From Basidiobolus heterosporus B8920 (Eukaryota > Basidiobolomycota > Basidiobolomycetes > Basidiobolales > Basidiobolaceae), in contig JNET01031755.1 in NCBI GenBank assembly GCA_000697455.1, positions 1 to 40,493 of the forward strand: a DNA stretch of 40,493 nt, given 5' to 3'. Made by a program: the position numbers and the translations under genes. The notes beneath the pieces are model-generated. The model searched no databases. It had not been told where the DNA came from and saw nothing but the letters and a program-made list of their open reading frames with translations. Of the stretch, positions 11,327-22,026 are shown piece by piece; the first letter of the stretch is position 1, and every line of letters begins with the position of its first letter.

Positions 11327-13978
11327 ATGAAAAAAGTTCGCGCCAACGTTTCTAATATTCGCGTTTCCGAACGTGCCCCAAAATTCGACCTTAGCACAGT
11401 GTGTACCGAGCGTCCCAATATCCCTCCAAAAACAAAGCGACTATTCAACTTGGAAGAGGCGCCTACTTTCTATCCAACGGAAGAGGAATTTGCGAACCCA
11501 CTTGGATATATCGATAAAATCAAAGCAGAGGGCGAGAAATATGGCATTTGTAAAATTGTTCCTCCTAAAAACTGGAAACCTACCTTCTGCGTAGATACTG
11601 AGGTAATATTCGACTATAGCTCAAACGTTGGTGGCGTATATTATCCAGTTTTGAACACTCTATATATTCCCCATAGACTTTCAAATTCAATACTCGAATT
11701 CAGAAACTGAATACTCTGGATGGGAAGACACGTGCAAATGTGAACTATCTAGAACAATTGTACAAGTTTCACAGACATAACGGCACTCCTGTCAACAAAG
11801 TACCTCAGTTAGATCACAAACCAGTAGATTTATATCGACTTGGAAAAGAGGTAGCTGCTCGTGGAGGACCAGAAAAGGTATTATATTACTAAGGGCATGT
11901 AGAGATTGAACTGAACTTGAATGGCTCCTAATGCTCCTTTAGGTCACCAAAGATAAAAAATGGGCGGAGATTGGAAGAATTTTAAACTATTCTCGTAAAA
12001 CATGTACTTCTCTCTCCAACTCACTTAAGACAATATATACCAAGGTAGTATTGCCGTATGAGACTTATGTCGAGACAATGAAGAAAAAATCAGAGTTAAA
12101 GAGGAAACAAGACGACTCTTCCAAAGACAATCTTTCCCAAAACTCGGTTGATGATAAATCCCAGAATACTCCTCGACCGAAAAGAGGAAGGACCTCATTA
12201 AACCCATCAGGTAGGTCAAACAGAAGTAAATTCTCCTTAGAATTACTCATTGACGTTTAGTGCTTAGAGAAATCTTTAGTGACTACGCCGCCTCCAACAC
12301 CACCACAAATCGACCAAAGCTCAAGTACGAAGCGTTCACAAACTTCAGAAGAAAAGCCATCCACACCGGTACTGAACTTTTGAACTCATTATCCACAATC
12401 AAGTTATGTTCTAATATTAGACTTTTGCATACTTTAGGTATGCCATGTTTGCAAATCTGAAAATCAAACAAACCTATTTGAATGTGATGGTTGTGACCAT
12501 CATTTTCACTTTACCTGCCTTGACCCACCTTTAAATGCAGCTCCTAAAGGAGATTGGTATTGCTTAGATTGCCTGAATGAGGTTGATGAGTTTGGCTTCG
12601 AAGACGGAGGTGTATATTCACTCCACTCGTTCCAGCAAAAAGCAGAAGAATTCAAGAAAACTTGGTTTAAAGATCGCTTGGCAAAGAGAAACTACACGGA
12701 CGTGAATCGGGCATTGACCGAGGATGAAATCGAGGAGGAGTTTTGGAGACTTGCAGACTCTCCTCACGAAGACGTTGAAGTTGAGTATGGTGCTGATCTA
12801 CATTCCTCTGAACACGGAAGGTAAGATAGATCGAAACTTTCCGGTTATAATTCATTTCTCACATGTGTTTAGTGGATTTGCAACCAAGGAAAAAGCGCCC
12901 AATGATCCCTATGTCAATGATGGATGGAACCTGAATGTCATGCCGGTACTCGACGAATCTCTATTGAGATATATCAAGACAGGAATCTGTGGAATGATGG
13001 TGCCTTGGTTATATGTTGGAATGTGTTTTTCTACCTTTTGCTGGCACACAGAGGATCACTACACTTATTCCATCAATTATATGCACTGGGGTGAAACCAA
13101 AACTTGGTACGGAATCCCATCATCAGAAGCAGCAAAATTCGAGGAAACCATGAAGAAAACTGTACCAGAACTATTTGAGCAAACACCTGACCTTTTATTC
13201 CAACTCGTAACAATCATGTCTCCTAAAACTCTAACCGAAAACGGAGTCAAAGTTTGTGCATTGGACCAACGTGCAGGTGAATTCGTTATTACGTTTCCTC
13301 AAGGCTACCATGCCGGTTTCAGTCACGGGGTAAATTTACTTTACAAAAATGCTCAAGTTTGTTCAGAATTAAATTCAGTTATTTTAGCTTAATTTTGGGG
13401 AAGCTGTCAATTTTTGTCCGAAGGACTGGCTTCCATTCGATTTGGACTGCGCTTTGCTGTATAAGCAGTTTAAGAGAGTTCCGGTCTTCTCTCACGACGA
13501 GTTACTAGTTACAATAGCCAACGAAAACCAGTCACCGGATACTGCTGAATGGTATCAAGTTACTTTGTTTGATATTTACGTAGCTATCAATGCTAACACT
13601 CTTTCAATATTAGGTTGTTGGCACATTTGGAGGAGATGCGAGCCCGTGAGTTTCACGACAGAGAAAAAGTCCGAAAGTACTCTACTACATTGATAGAATA
13701 CCTAGATACTACAGAGCCAACAGAGGATCAGATGCGATGCTCTTATTGCAACACACTGAACTATTTAAGCTCTTTAACTTGTCAATGTGGCAGTAAATTT
13801 GTATGTTTGGACCATGGTGAACATGTAAGTTTCTGGTTGTATATCTTCACTCCTACTCGAATTAACCACTCATCCCATCCAGCTTTGCCAATGTGACCCA
13901 TCTGTAATAAAGATGCGAACTCGATTCTCGGACACACAGCTTGATGAACTTATTACAAGAGTCAAAGACCGGATATGA
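11327..13978 (+). CDS. KDM5: KDM5/Jhd2-type histone H3K4 demethylase
   Basis: Predicted Fe(II)/2-oxoglutarate-dependent nuclear demethylase of methylated H3 lysine 4. Nine exons (11327-11602, 11704-11877, 11943-12210, 12280-12368, 12438-12820, 12873-13329, 13388-13551, 13614-13824, 13883-13978) give 705 residues with all phases consistent. Domains in order: JmjN ([18 protein letters not shown], about 28-70); ARID (about 97-180); a Ser/Pro/Thr-rich linker; PHD finger (CHVC ... [14 protein letters not shown] ... WYCLDC, about 271-315); JmjC with iron ligands His455 and Glu457 (FCWHTEDH) and His543 (YHAGFSHG); and a C5HC2 zinc finger (CSYC ... [12 protein letters not shown], about 630-680). Only about 30 residues follow the last finger, so the PLU-1 region and extra PHDs of animal KDM5 are missing. 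The length matches the compact yeast Jhd2 type. The PHD exon is joined through a short linker exon chosen because only that frame keeps phase. Confidence 0.93.
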
Positions 13979-14372
13979 AGTTAGAGGCCTCTATTTCTGG
14001 GTGCTTCTGTGCGTTGACACATACCGGGTAGCAACTCCGCCTTTTCACTATCACCAAAAAATGTAATATAGCACTGTTCGACTATCAAGTGTTGTTTATA
14101 CTTGTATTCAGCAATGAAATGGAACTATTTTAGACCGACTACTTATGAAGCTTAAAATTTGTCTACTTTGTTGTTGACAACCTTTCCTATCCTCGTTTCA
14201 CTAGAAAAGTGCCGAGCTTTATATTGATTGTCCTAGAATATACAAGCGTAGTTTTTCTGTTAAAATCCAATCGAACATCGCTTATTACTCCTAAAATATA
14301 ATTTAATAATTCTCTATTAATCTTCGGCCAATTCTAAACTGGGATTATTTTAAAGGTGGTTTATTTTCTTTT
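13979..14372. other. Intergenic: 3' flank of the demethylase gene
   Basis: AT-rich, with many stops in all frames. No gene or repeat recognised. Confidence 0.55.
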
Positions 14373-15017
14373 TTGTATATTGCCTACCAATGCCAAAATG
14401 AGGGATGCACTGGAAATAGAAATATCGATTGGCTAGTCCAACCACAAGTTATTATCCAAGTGATATATGTAAAAGCTGCGGTTGAGATTAAGCCTGCGAT
14501 TATTTACCAGAATGAACATAAATATCATTCTCTATTCTATTCTCCTGTAATACCGTCTGTATCAATATCTTGTCTACAATCTTCGCAGTCGGCCTTCCCC
14601 TTCAGGATACTCCTTATTTTATCGATTAAATAGTATGTGTTTTACGGGATTACTCGAGACGGAAAGGCTTCGATTTCATTAAGGACAGTTTATGAAGTAT
14701 CAGGATTAGATACAGTCGAACCTATTTCCGCGTAGCGTTAGAACTTTATATGTTAATTTCGGCAATAGACTGTACTCTCCGGAAGTTAAGGAAGGGCAGA
14801 CTGTTCATATTGAGACCGAGATTTCACCTGATACAAGGGAAGTCCTTACAGCTATCCAAAATGATTTCACTTTAAAAAGCATCCATAACATTGTAGGCAT
14901 CTGGAAAAAAGGAACGATGGGTATATGGTTTTTGTAAAGATTGGAGGGCTTAAAAAGAGACTTGGCGTCAAACAGTCATCAAAGCCAGCTGATGAGATTT
15001 TGGTTTGGTTTACTTGA
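14373..15017 (+). pseudogene. Possible broken gene with zinc-ribbon-like fragment
   Basis: Coding-like fragments on the plus strand are interrupted by stops and frame changes. From about 14373 a frame reads YQCQNEGCTGNRNIDWLVQP; about 20 bp later the next frame reads PSDICKSCG before a stop, together giving a CX4C...CX2C zinc-ribbon-like pattern. From about 14739 another open stretch begins RTLYVNFGNRLYSPEVKEGQ and ends at 14937; a further frame (about 14940-15017) reads IGGLKKRLGVKQSSKPADE. I found no set of splice sites that joins these without a stop, so I call it a decayed gene. The family is unknown to me. Chance open frames are possible, and the stretch ends close to the 3' end of the phosphatase gene on the other strand. 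Confidence 0.3.
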
Positions 15018-15063
15018 TGTACGTTAGTCTGAATATGTCCATAATTCTTGGAACTTTATCAAA

Positions 15064-17337
15064 CTACTGCATACGGCATATAGAGTTGTTCTCTTTGGCC
15101 AACTTCGCCAGCATAAGGTCACGCTGCTGCTCGATTGTTTGAACCACAGTTCCTTGCTCAACATAACTCTGTAGCTCTGTAATCAACTCTTGCTTCCAAT
15201 TAAATCTTATCGAAAAGACTCCTACAACCGGTTTGTGATCTGAGCCATACATCTCCATCAAGCCGTCATAACGAAGTACATCTATTTCCCCGGTTCGGGA
15301 TTTATACAGGATCCGATCAGTCCAGGATGGAATTCTAGCCTTAGGACTCGAATCATAAATATGCCTCAGTGAGGGAGGCATGGAGTCGGAAAAGGACGAT
15401 TCTGAATTCATGAAAGTTTGTCCAACATGTGGGACATCAAACTTATAGGTTGGTGGGAAAGTGATCGGCGCTTCCTCGAAATCTGGAAACACTGTTCCCT
15501 TCTCTCGTTCTTGGATCAGTTGATCGCGGTCCAACAAATACTGAGGAGTGGTTGTTAGGAAGCGTAAAATATGTCGTTGACAAGCTTGTGTTTTACTTAC
15601 TCCATAATCCCCTGAGCTTAGTTTAGAATCAATGGTCCTGCGGTCCCCTTCAACACGGTAATTAAGATCGCCAACCCAAAAAGTATAATCAAATCGGTCA
15701 CTAACTGTGGCGGGCTTTTGACCTAATTCAAATCCATAAGAATCACTACCAAATACTTGTCTACGAGTAACGCTTCAATACCTGGTGGATAAGCTTTGTA
15801 TCCGTTCAATCTAAGTTCTTTATCTATGCGTTTATAGTCGTAATTTCTATCGGCAACTTTTCCTTGATGTGCTGTTCAAGTCAACCGTAATTAACGAATA
15901 TTCAGCGGGATATTCAGCAATGTAGTCCATATTTACCAGTAAAGTGACTATTTACAAAAAGCAACGATGTGGTTCCGAATAAGACCGAAATTCCAACTCC
16001 CCCTTTATTCCCAATCACGCCACCTATACCAGTCGCTACCTGAGCAGAGTGGGTGGCTGGATATCAAGAGAGTCATTAATAATGCCTGGTTTGATTGCTG
16101 GTCTAACACTTGACCTACCTTTGATCCAGTGTCTACAATCTCTCCATACAAACACGGCCAGATGCAAGGCAGCCATAGTTTCGGATTTTACCAGGACATA
16201 TTGTGGACTCAAAAGCTTGACCAATTGTCTTTCCCACTCTTCCTTTGAGGGAAACAGCACGGATTCAGAAATGGGTCGTTGGCATTCTTGAGTACCAATA
16301 ACCAAAAAATGGTACGGGTGCCCTGTCTGGTGGCTTAGGTAAGGGGTGACACTAGGTGTTTCTTGGGTGGACTTCTGAATGAATGGATCCAAATTCTTTG
16401 GTGGTGGCTTTGAATGGATATTAGATAAAGGCGAGACAAGAGCCTAGACCCAAGCTACAGCGAAAGAGCGAAACTTACCTTGCCATACATATTCCAGGTA
16501 CCGCAAAATATCTTGAGGGATTTCTTGTCAGGTGCATCGTCACTGACATCAAACAGAGTCGAGTATCTATCGGAGCTTCTATTTTTATGCTTGAAAACAG
16601 ATCCCATCACTGTGAGAAAGCTCTTCACAGATCGGGGTAGAGTTGAATGCCTTAAAGAGGCAGTATCTGTATCCAACTCCATTCCAGCTTCATCATTCAT
16701 ACTAAAGTGGCGTCTACGAGTACCTCTTGATGCTGGCAGAGAGGGTCTTCTATCTATGTCTAATTGTCATAAAGAAGAAGGGTCATTTTTTATCTGCTCA
16801 TTATCTATTTTGCCATGAACGTCAGACAAACCTGCAAGTTTTCTCTTACGCAAGTGACGGATTCTCCTAACCCTTTCCCTCTGTCATTCTTAAATTTAGT
16901 TTGTGTCGCTTTGGTCAAGTACTACTCTACCAACCCTTTACCTGAATTCTCCATATCTCCTCATCTTCATTCCAACTTGAATCTGAAAGATTAGGCTGCT
17001 GAGGGAGTTCTCCAAAGGACTGTGACCCAAAAGAGCCTCTATGATATTTCACGTACTTCCCTCGGATCGATGTGTGCTCAAAGGAGGTCTTCCTTCCTTG
17101 ATCGGAGTGTAGGCTTTGATCAGTGTCATCTGTTTCGGTATCAGTGTTTCCTCTCTCACTATCACAGGAAGAATTTGTTACGGAGGATTTGTCAGAACCA
17201 GATGAATTCTCCAAATCCCCGTCGCAGCTATCGGTGTCATTCAGCTCAGGCGGACTCGTTTTAGGTGTCAGTGAAGGGGAGAGTATTGAAGCAGTGGTCT
17301 CAATCGCAACACGCACTCCATTCCAAAGCGATACCAT
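15064..17337 (-). CDS. Inositol polyphosphate 5-phosphatase
   Basis: Removes the 5-phosphate from phosphoinositides or inositol phosphates. Exons (minus): 17337-16942, 16880-16832, 16753-16479, 16407-16119, 16035-15937, 15871-15782, 15722-15601, 15540-15064; 598 residues. The first about 220 residues are Ser/Asp/Glu-rich with a basic patch (RERVRRIRHLRKRK). The catalytic domain shows all family motifs in order: CGTWNMYGK (about 232), LVIGTQE, IGNKGG, SHFTAHQGKVADRNYDY, WVGDLNYR (about 412), PSWTDRIL (about 510) and GSDHKPV. No SAC domain is present, so it is not synaptojanin-like; it fits the smaller INPP5-type enzymes. Two junctions needed judgement: intron 3 is read as 71 bp (acceptor TTCAAAG|CCA), not 35 bp, and exon 5 starts after GTAG rather than the TCAG four bases earlier, because only these keep the frame and conserved residues. 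Confidence 0.92.
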
Positions 17338-17357
17338 TTACGGTTAAATACGAAAAA

Positions 17358-18023
17358 ATGCTAGACGCCTCGTATCTGTGTTCACGGGTACAAACTAATC
17401 TAGGTCTCCTACGTGATATCAGGGTTTGTGCTTTCGTAAATTTATTCAAGAAGTATTACGGGCAAGAATTACTTGATCAGTAAAAGCAAGAAATCGAGAA
17501 GCAGCAAAGGTATCAAAGTAATCAAAGGAGCCGCTTGGAAAGAAAGAAAGAGTTAGATTCCTGGGGAGAGGATAAACTGGACGGCATCAATGTGACTCGA
17601 CTTTTATAGTCACAGCCAGTCACGCATATTTTCCGAGATTCAACAAGAGTTGATGCACATTCGGGCTCCTGTTCATAAAGGATTCTACGTGCGTACGGAT
17701 GGACGACCTCTTCGACCTCTTACTTGTCTACAACATCCCAGATCAACCCGTAGATCACTTCATCGATCTATCCCTTTATCCCTTTATCCCACTGTTGACT
17801 CCAGTTCTGTGTTGAGTGATGCAACGGAGAATTCCTTTAATAAGGTGCATTATGCCTGTTAGTCTCCTTGAACTGATTGTTTCACTTGATTATTCCGGCA
17901 GGAGGTAAGGATCTCTCGGAAAGAGGGCTCAGAGCATTGAGAGAAGAAAACATGCTACGAGTAACCCCGACAATGACGTCAATGAAAATGGATTTATTTT
18001 GGGATATAGACGATATGCAGTGA
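17358..18023 (+). CDS. Possible small spliced gene of unknown function
   Basis: I do not recognise this protein. Four candidate exons (17358-17423, 17487-17591, 17638-17857, 17905-18023) join in frame to 169 residues. Residues about 20-55 are very rich in Lys, Glu, Gln and Arg (QEIEKQQRYQ, RLERKKELD) and could form a coiled coil. The middle is Arg/Ser/Pro-rich (HPRSTRRSLHRS), and the end is acidic (DLFWDIDDMQ). Against it: the three acceptors (AAAAG, CGAG, GGAG) are not the usual CAG/TAG, and two introns (46 and 47 bp) are shorter than others in the window. Its ATG lies only 20 bp from the divergent phosphatase ATG. It ends 77 bp from the convergent TIM54 stop. It may be real, mis-spliced in detail, or a decaying gene. 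Confidence 0.42.
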
Positions 18024-18100
18024 AGTTGTGGAGAGTCATGGATTGAAGATATATCAGTATATAACATAACGATGCAGCGTAACGAGCCAGCTAACAAACA

Positions 18101-19170
18101 CTAGATTTGATTGAAAATCGTCAGATTAGAAAGAATGCGATCGTCAACAGCGATGACCGGTGGCTCGTCTGCGAGATGCTGAAACTCGACTTCCTCCTCC
18201 TTACCCAAGTCAAGATCTGCCTGGACTAGGTTGCGCGCCTTGCCCAATGCAATATCCACTGACTGTTGCCCAGCGAAATCAACCCATTGATAGTCAGTAA
18301 ACCATGAATAAACCTTGCGAGGGAAATTACGCCATCCGATGATATTACATGAGGGTACAAATCCAATCGTAGGTAATTCCGGTGGTGTGTCAATACGGCT
18401 ATGGATTTCTGCAGCTGGCTCATACTCAGAAAGGTCCATGGCAGCATCCTTTGTCTCTTCTTGAGGGATGTCCTTGATCTCGTTATCCTGTGCTTGAACT
18501 TGGTCTGTGCTAGGTTCTTCGGCTTTTATTTTGGTATCTTGAGACTCCACCTCCTCAGGCTCCACTAACGAGTCATAGCTACCTTTGCTCAAGCCATTCA
18601 GCACTTCCGTATATGCAATTCGTCCTACGACTACCACTCCATCTGCAAAAGGTCTATCCTTGTCACGGTTTAAGATAGCGCCAACAGGGTCAACTTCAGG
18701 ATCAATAGGGGATGAAGGTGTAATGTGCTCACGACGTAAACGTTTAACCTCGCTGCTGACCAGCTTTTCAATGTCACCAGGTTCCTTTCCTTCCTTAACT
18801 TCGTAGTCTAAAGCTGCAGCATCCATGATGGGCTGTTAGGTATCGTGATAAGTAGAGATTAGTTGACCTGTTGCTGTGCATATATCAAAAATAGTATTCA
18901 ACATACCTTGACATATTCTTTAAAGAAATATCTAGACTTATGAATGCCATCGCCAGCAGGTGGAGCAAGATAGACAACAAGTTTTCGAGGCATTTCTGAG
19001 GTAGATAAGGGCTCCTTAGCAATGTGTTCTACTTGCTTGACATAGCGTTCACGTGTTTGTTTCGTTAGATATCTGTCTCTCTGAATCAGTCCAAGTATAC
19101 TTCCTGTGACACCAAAGAAAATGAGGGTTCCTCTGGAGGGTAGTTTTGGCTTTTTGAACCAAGTAGACAT
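18101..19170 (-). CDS. TIM54: Mitochondrial inner-membrane translocase subunit Tim54
   Basis: Tim54 is a TIM22-complex subunit that supports insertion of carrier proteins into the mitochondrial inner membrane. Exons (minus) 19170-18907 and 18832-18101 are joined by a 74-bp intron in phase 0, giving 331 residues. Seen: a basic start (MSTWFKKPKLPSRG), one membrane segment (FFGVTGSILGLI, about 18-30), the conserved VVYLAPPAGDGIHKSRYFFK segment spanning the splice site into EYVK|PIMDAAALDYE, an acidic low-complexity middle (about 180-225) and a conserved-looking IIGWRNFPRKVYSWF region. It is shorter than yeast Tim54 (478 residues), mainly in the C-terminal part; a further unseen exon cannot be excluded but the TAG-bounded end looks clean. 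It is divergent from eL22 across about 400 bp. Confidence 0.88.
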
Positions 19171-19574
19171 CCTGATTGTTTCGGATATTATGAACGCGAA
19201 CTAGTACGCACAAAGTGTCTGCTCTCACCAGTTTTCTCCGAACTCTACTTCATCGAATTCAACCCAAATTTTTTCCAACCGATTTTTCCAACTCAACTCA
19301 ACTCTGTTAACATAAGCAATGTTCCATAAGTAATTGATTAGATGAACGGAATCCAGGTCTCTATCAAGTCAAAAGATGTTTGATTCCTTAGCAGTCATTA
19401 CACGTGAGAATCCCCATGCCTAAGAACCTTACAAATAATCCAAAAGAAAGCATCCAATGAGGAGTGAGTAGAGAGGAAAAAACCGAAGCAGAATAAAATC
19501 TGCCAATCTTGGCGATAACCTATTCCTTCTCTCTTTACCAGTTGGTGATTTAGCAAGACTAGATTTTATCAGCC
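19171..19574. promoter_or_regulatory. Divergent promoter region between TIM54 and eL22
   Basis: About 400 bp separate the two start codons. A CACGTG E-box is at 19401-19406, 169 bp before the eL22 ATG; Cbf1-type sites are known in many fungal ribosomal-protein promoters. A pyrimidine-rich stretch (about 19525-19545) just before the eL22 start resembles leaders of ribosomal-protein mRNAs. Roles are inferred. Confidence 0.4.
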
Positions 19575-19952
19575 ATGCCTGCCGCCAGACAAACCAAAGC
19601 CAAGAAGGTCACTTACAAGTTCACCTTGGACTGCAGCGGTCCCGCTAACGACAAGATCTTCGATGCTGCCGCTTTCGAGAAGTTCCTTCACGATCGCATC
19701 AAGGTCCAAGGTCGTACCAACAACCTTGGTGACATCGTCTCCATCAAGCGTGGTGACGACGCCAAGATCACTGTTGTCTCTACTCAAGCTTTCTCCAAGC
19801 GTTATCTTAAGTATCTTACCAAGAAGTTCTTGAAGAAGCACAACCTTCGTGACTGGCTCCGTGTCATTGCCACCAACAAGACCACCTACGAGCTCAGATA
19901 CTTCAACATTGCCAACCAAGAAGAAGAGGAAGAGGAATCTGATGAGGAATAA
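19575..19952 (+). CDS. RPL22: 60S ribosomal protein eL22
   Basis: Structural protein of the large cytosolic ribosomal subunit. A single exon gives 125 residues, the normal family length. The whole chain matches the family: [20 protein letters not shown] near the start, [30 protein letters not shown] and an all-acidic tail ([10 protein letters not shown]). Codon use is strongly biased to C- or G-ending codons (AAG, GTC, ATC, AAC), unlike the A/T-ending codons of its neighbours, as expected for a very highly expressed gene. The absence of an intron is notable because ribosomal-protein genes often have one near the start in fungi. Confidence 0.97.
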   Translation: MPAARQTKAKKVTYKFTLDCSGPANDKIFDAAAFEKFLHDRIKVQGRTNNLGDIVSIKRGDDAKITVVSTQAFSKRYLKYLTKKFLKKHNLRDWLRVIATNKTTYELRYFNIANQEEEEEESDEE

Positions 19953-20168
19953 ATGTTTCTCCCTTAGAATTTCTTTACATAGTCTTTTAAACATTTCCAA
20001 AATAAAAGCTAACGGCCCTCTTGTCGGTGTTTGGTCAACGTATAATGAACCTTTTTAACTATTATTGATGGATGCATGCTATTGCATTAGGATTAGATGA
20101 GTGTAGAATAGTTTTATTGAAATGATTTGTTATGTGGCAGACAGAGAGACATCCTTGGAAACGATGAG

Positions 20169-21695
20169 CTACTCTTGAATATGGTCAACAGTTGGATCGC
20201 AAGCTTTGACTAATTTCTCGCTAACTCCTTGGCTAAGCTTGGCCCATTGGTCTTCGGGTATATATGACTTGATTTCTTCTACTGCAGCCTTGGCATCCTC
20301 CAATCTACCACTTTCGACATAGGTATCTACCATTAATCCGAGGGTCTGGCTGGTGCATTTTCCGAGAGAGTTCAGTTGTTCGAAAATCACTTTTTTGGCC
20401 ACTTCGGGCTTTCGAAGAGTATAACATGTTTGAATCAGAGAATTGAAGACACCGTCGTCAGGCTTGAGGTTATACCTCTCCAAGTCTTGATAGAAATGAA
20501 TAGCTTGGTTGAGGTTGCCATATCTCCCAAACTGAGTGATCAAATTAGTGAAAGTTTGAAGATTTGGTCGAATGCGGAACTTTCTCATTTGTGCAAACAT
20601 TTCCTTGACTTTATGCATTTCCTGTGCGTTCCCGAATCCAGTGATCAAAGTGTTGAATGTTGCGGTAGCTGGTCGGATTCCCAGATCGGTGAGGCTATCG
20701 AACACCTTGATGGCCGAATCTAGATCGCCGTTTTGCATATATCCCTTGATGAGGATGTTAATGGTCACTACGTCAGGAGATACTTCGTATTTCTTGAGTT
20801 CTTCGTTGTACACTCTTTCCATGTTTGTGATGTCATTTTGCTTAACATAGCCATTAAGTAGTGAGTTGAATGTACGTATGCTTGGCTTGACTCCATAGGC
20901 AACCAATCTATCGAACATCTTCATTGCAGACTCCATATCGTCATGGAAGATGTATCTGGAAATAAAAACATTGTGCGCCACTGGGCCTTTCTTGATACCC
21001 TGCTTCTCCATATCTTCTAAGAATCTTTTAGCTTCCTCCACTTTGTTAGCTTCCAAGCGAGAGGTGATCAGGACACCGAATGTGTTATCATCGGGCTCAT
21101 ATCCATTAGCAATTAGCTGGGCGTATATGGAGTCAATCTGGGCAAGATTATTGGAAGATTTGCAGACGGCACCCATAACGATGTTATAATGTGTTAAAGT
21201 AGGTTTCACTTTTGGGTCGTTAGTGAGTTGCTCCCACAACTTAAGTGCACCTTCGTTATCTTTGTATTTCAGCATATTCTTAAACATATGGCTGTAGTTT
21301 TCTACTGTGTACTCCAACCCGGATTTCGCGATATCCTCGAATACTGCTTGAGATTTGGCTCTATCGAAGTATTGGATTAACACATCATAATCTTCGTTAG
21401 TGAAACTTCCCTTTCCATCCACTCTGTGGTCTTGATATAGTGACCAGGCATCTCGGAAGTGATGGTTGTCGATAGCGTTACGTAAATCTTCTTTCCAAGC
21501 AAGACCTTCTGAATTTTGAAGGTTTGCGTTAAAGAGTACATTCGAGACGCTCTGAAAGGTTCGTATACCAGCTAGGCCTCCTGTACGGATTAGGCTCAGT
21601 TTAGGTAGGGTTCGAATAAATCCAGAGGTCGCAGAAAGACTACGGAGACTAGGACTCCTCAAGGACAAAGCTAGCTTGGAGACAAGGATGTTCAT
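20169..21695 (-). CDS. Mitochondrial pentatricopeptide-repeat (PPR) protein
   Basis: A 508-residue intronless gene. The first about 55 residues are rich in Arg, Ser and Leu and poor in acids (LALSLRSPSLRSLS), as in a mitochondrial targeting sequence. Residues about 110-470 are tandem 35-residue PPR units, about ten by eye, each with the pattern TFN.LI..... and a Gly-x-x-P turn: for example RPATATFNTLITGFG, RPNLQTFTNLITQFG, SPDVVTINILIKGYM and KPDDGVFNSLIQTC. PPR proteins bind organelle RNA in a sequence-specific way and act in its processing, stability or translation. The RNA target cannot be read from here. It is convergent with eL22 (about 215 bp between stops). Confidence 0.92.
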   Translation of the reverse strand: MNILVSKLALSLRSPSLRSLSATSGFIRTLPKLSLIRTGGLAGIRTFQSVSNVLFNANLQNSEGLAWKEDLRNAIDNHHFRDAWSLYQDHRVDGKGSFTNEDYDVLIQYFDRAKSQAVFEDIAKSGLEYTVENYSHMFKNMLKYKDNEGALKLWEQLTNDPKVKPTLTHYNIVMGAVCKSSNNLAQIDSIYAQLIANGYEPDDNTFGVLITSRLEANKVEEAKRFLEDMEKQGIKKGPVAHNVFISRYIFHDDMESAMKMFDRLVAYGVKPSIRTFNSLLNGYVKQNDITNMERVYNEELKKYEVSPDVVTINILIKGYMQNGDLDSAIKVFDSLTDLGIRPATATFNTLITGFGNAQEMHKVKEMFAQMRKFRIRPNLQTFTNLITQFGRYGNLNQAIHFYQDLERYNLKPDDGVFNSLIQTCYTLRKPEVAKKVIFEQLNSLGKCTSQTLGLMVDTYVESGRLEDAKAAVEEIKSYIPEDQWAKLSQGVSEKLVKACDPTVDHIQE

Positions 21696-22026
21696 ACCGT
21701 GTTAAAGCACTTACTGTAATTCGCTTACAAGCAGATAATTATTTCGGTGGACGGGAGAAATCTCTACCCATGCTGTAACCAAAATTTTTCGAGATATCTA
21801 TCATAACCCAGATCACACGGATCATTTTTAAGCTAATTAAGCAGTCAGCGTCACTTTTATTCACCATTGTTAAGACTGTACGCTTTACCACGTTTTATAC
21901 ACGTTTTAGATTACGGACTGTACGCTTTATTAACTTGAGTCTAGGATTCAGATGTTGAGTATGGTAATGTAATATGAGGTATGAGCGAGATTGTATAAAT
22001 ATATAATGTAAGCAAAACTCTGTCAG
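21696..22026. other. Intergenic: PPR gene promoter and kexin B 3' flank
   Basis: Short AT-rich stretch with two near-repeats of TACGCTTTA (about 21877 and 21929). No gene seen. Confidence 0.5.

Noticed and set aside
16444-16478. A 35-bp intron 3 in the phosphatase gene
   Set aside because: It is too short for this genome; the 71-bp version keeps the frame and gives NMYGKPPPKNL, which fits the family.
17974-17981. TGACGTCA, a perfect CRE/ATF site
   Set aside because: It lies inside a candidate coding exon (TMTSMK) and not before a supported start.
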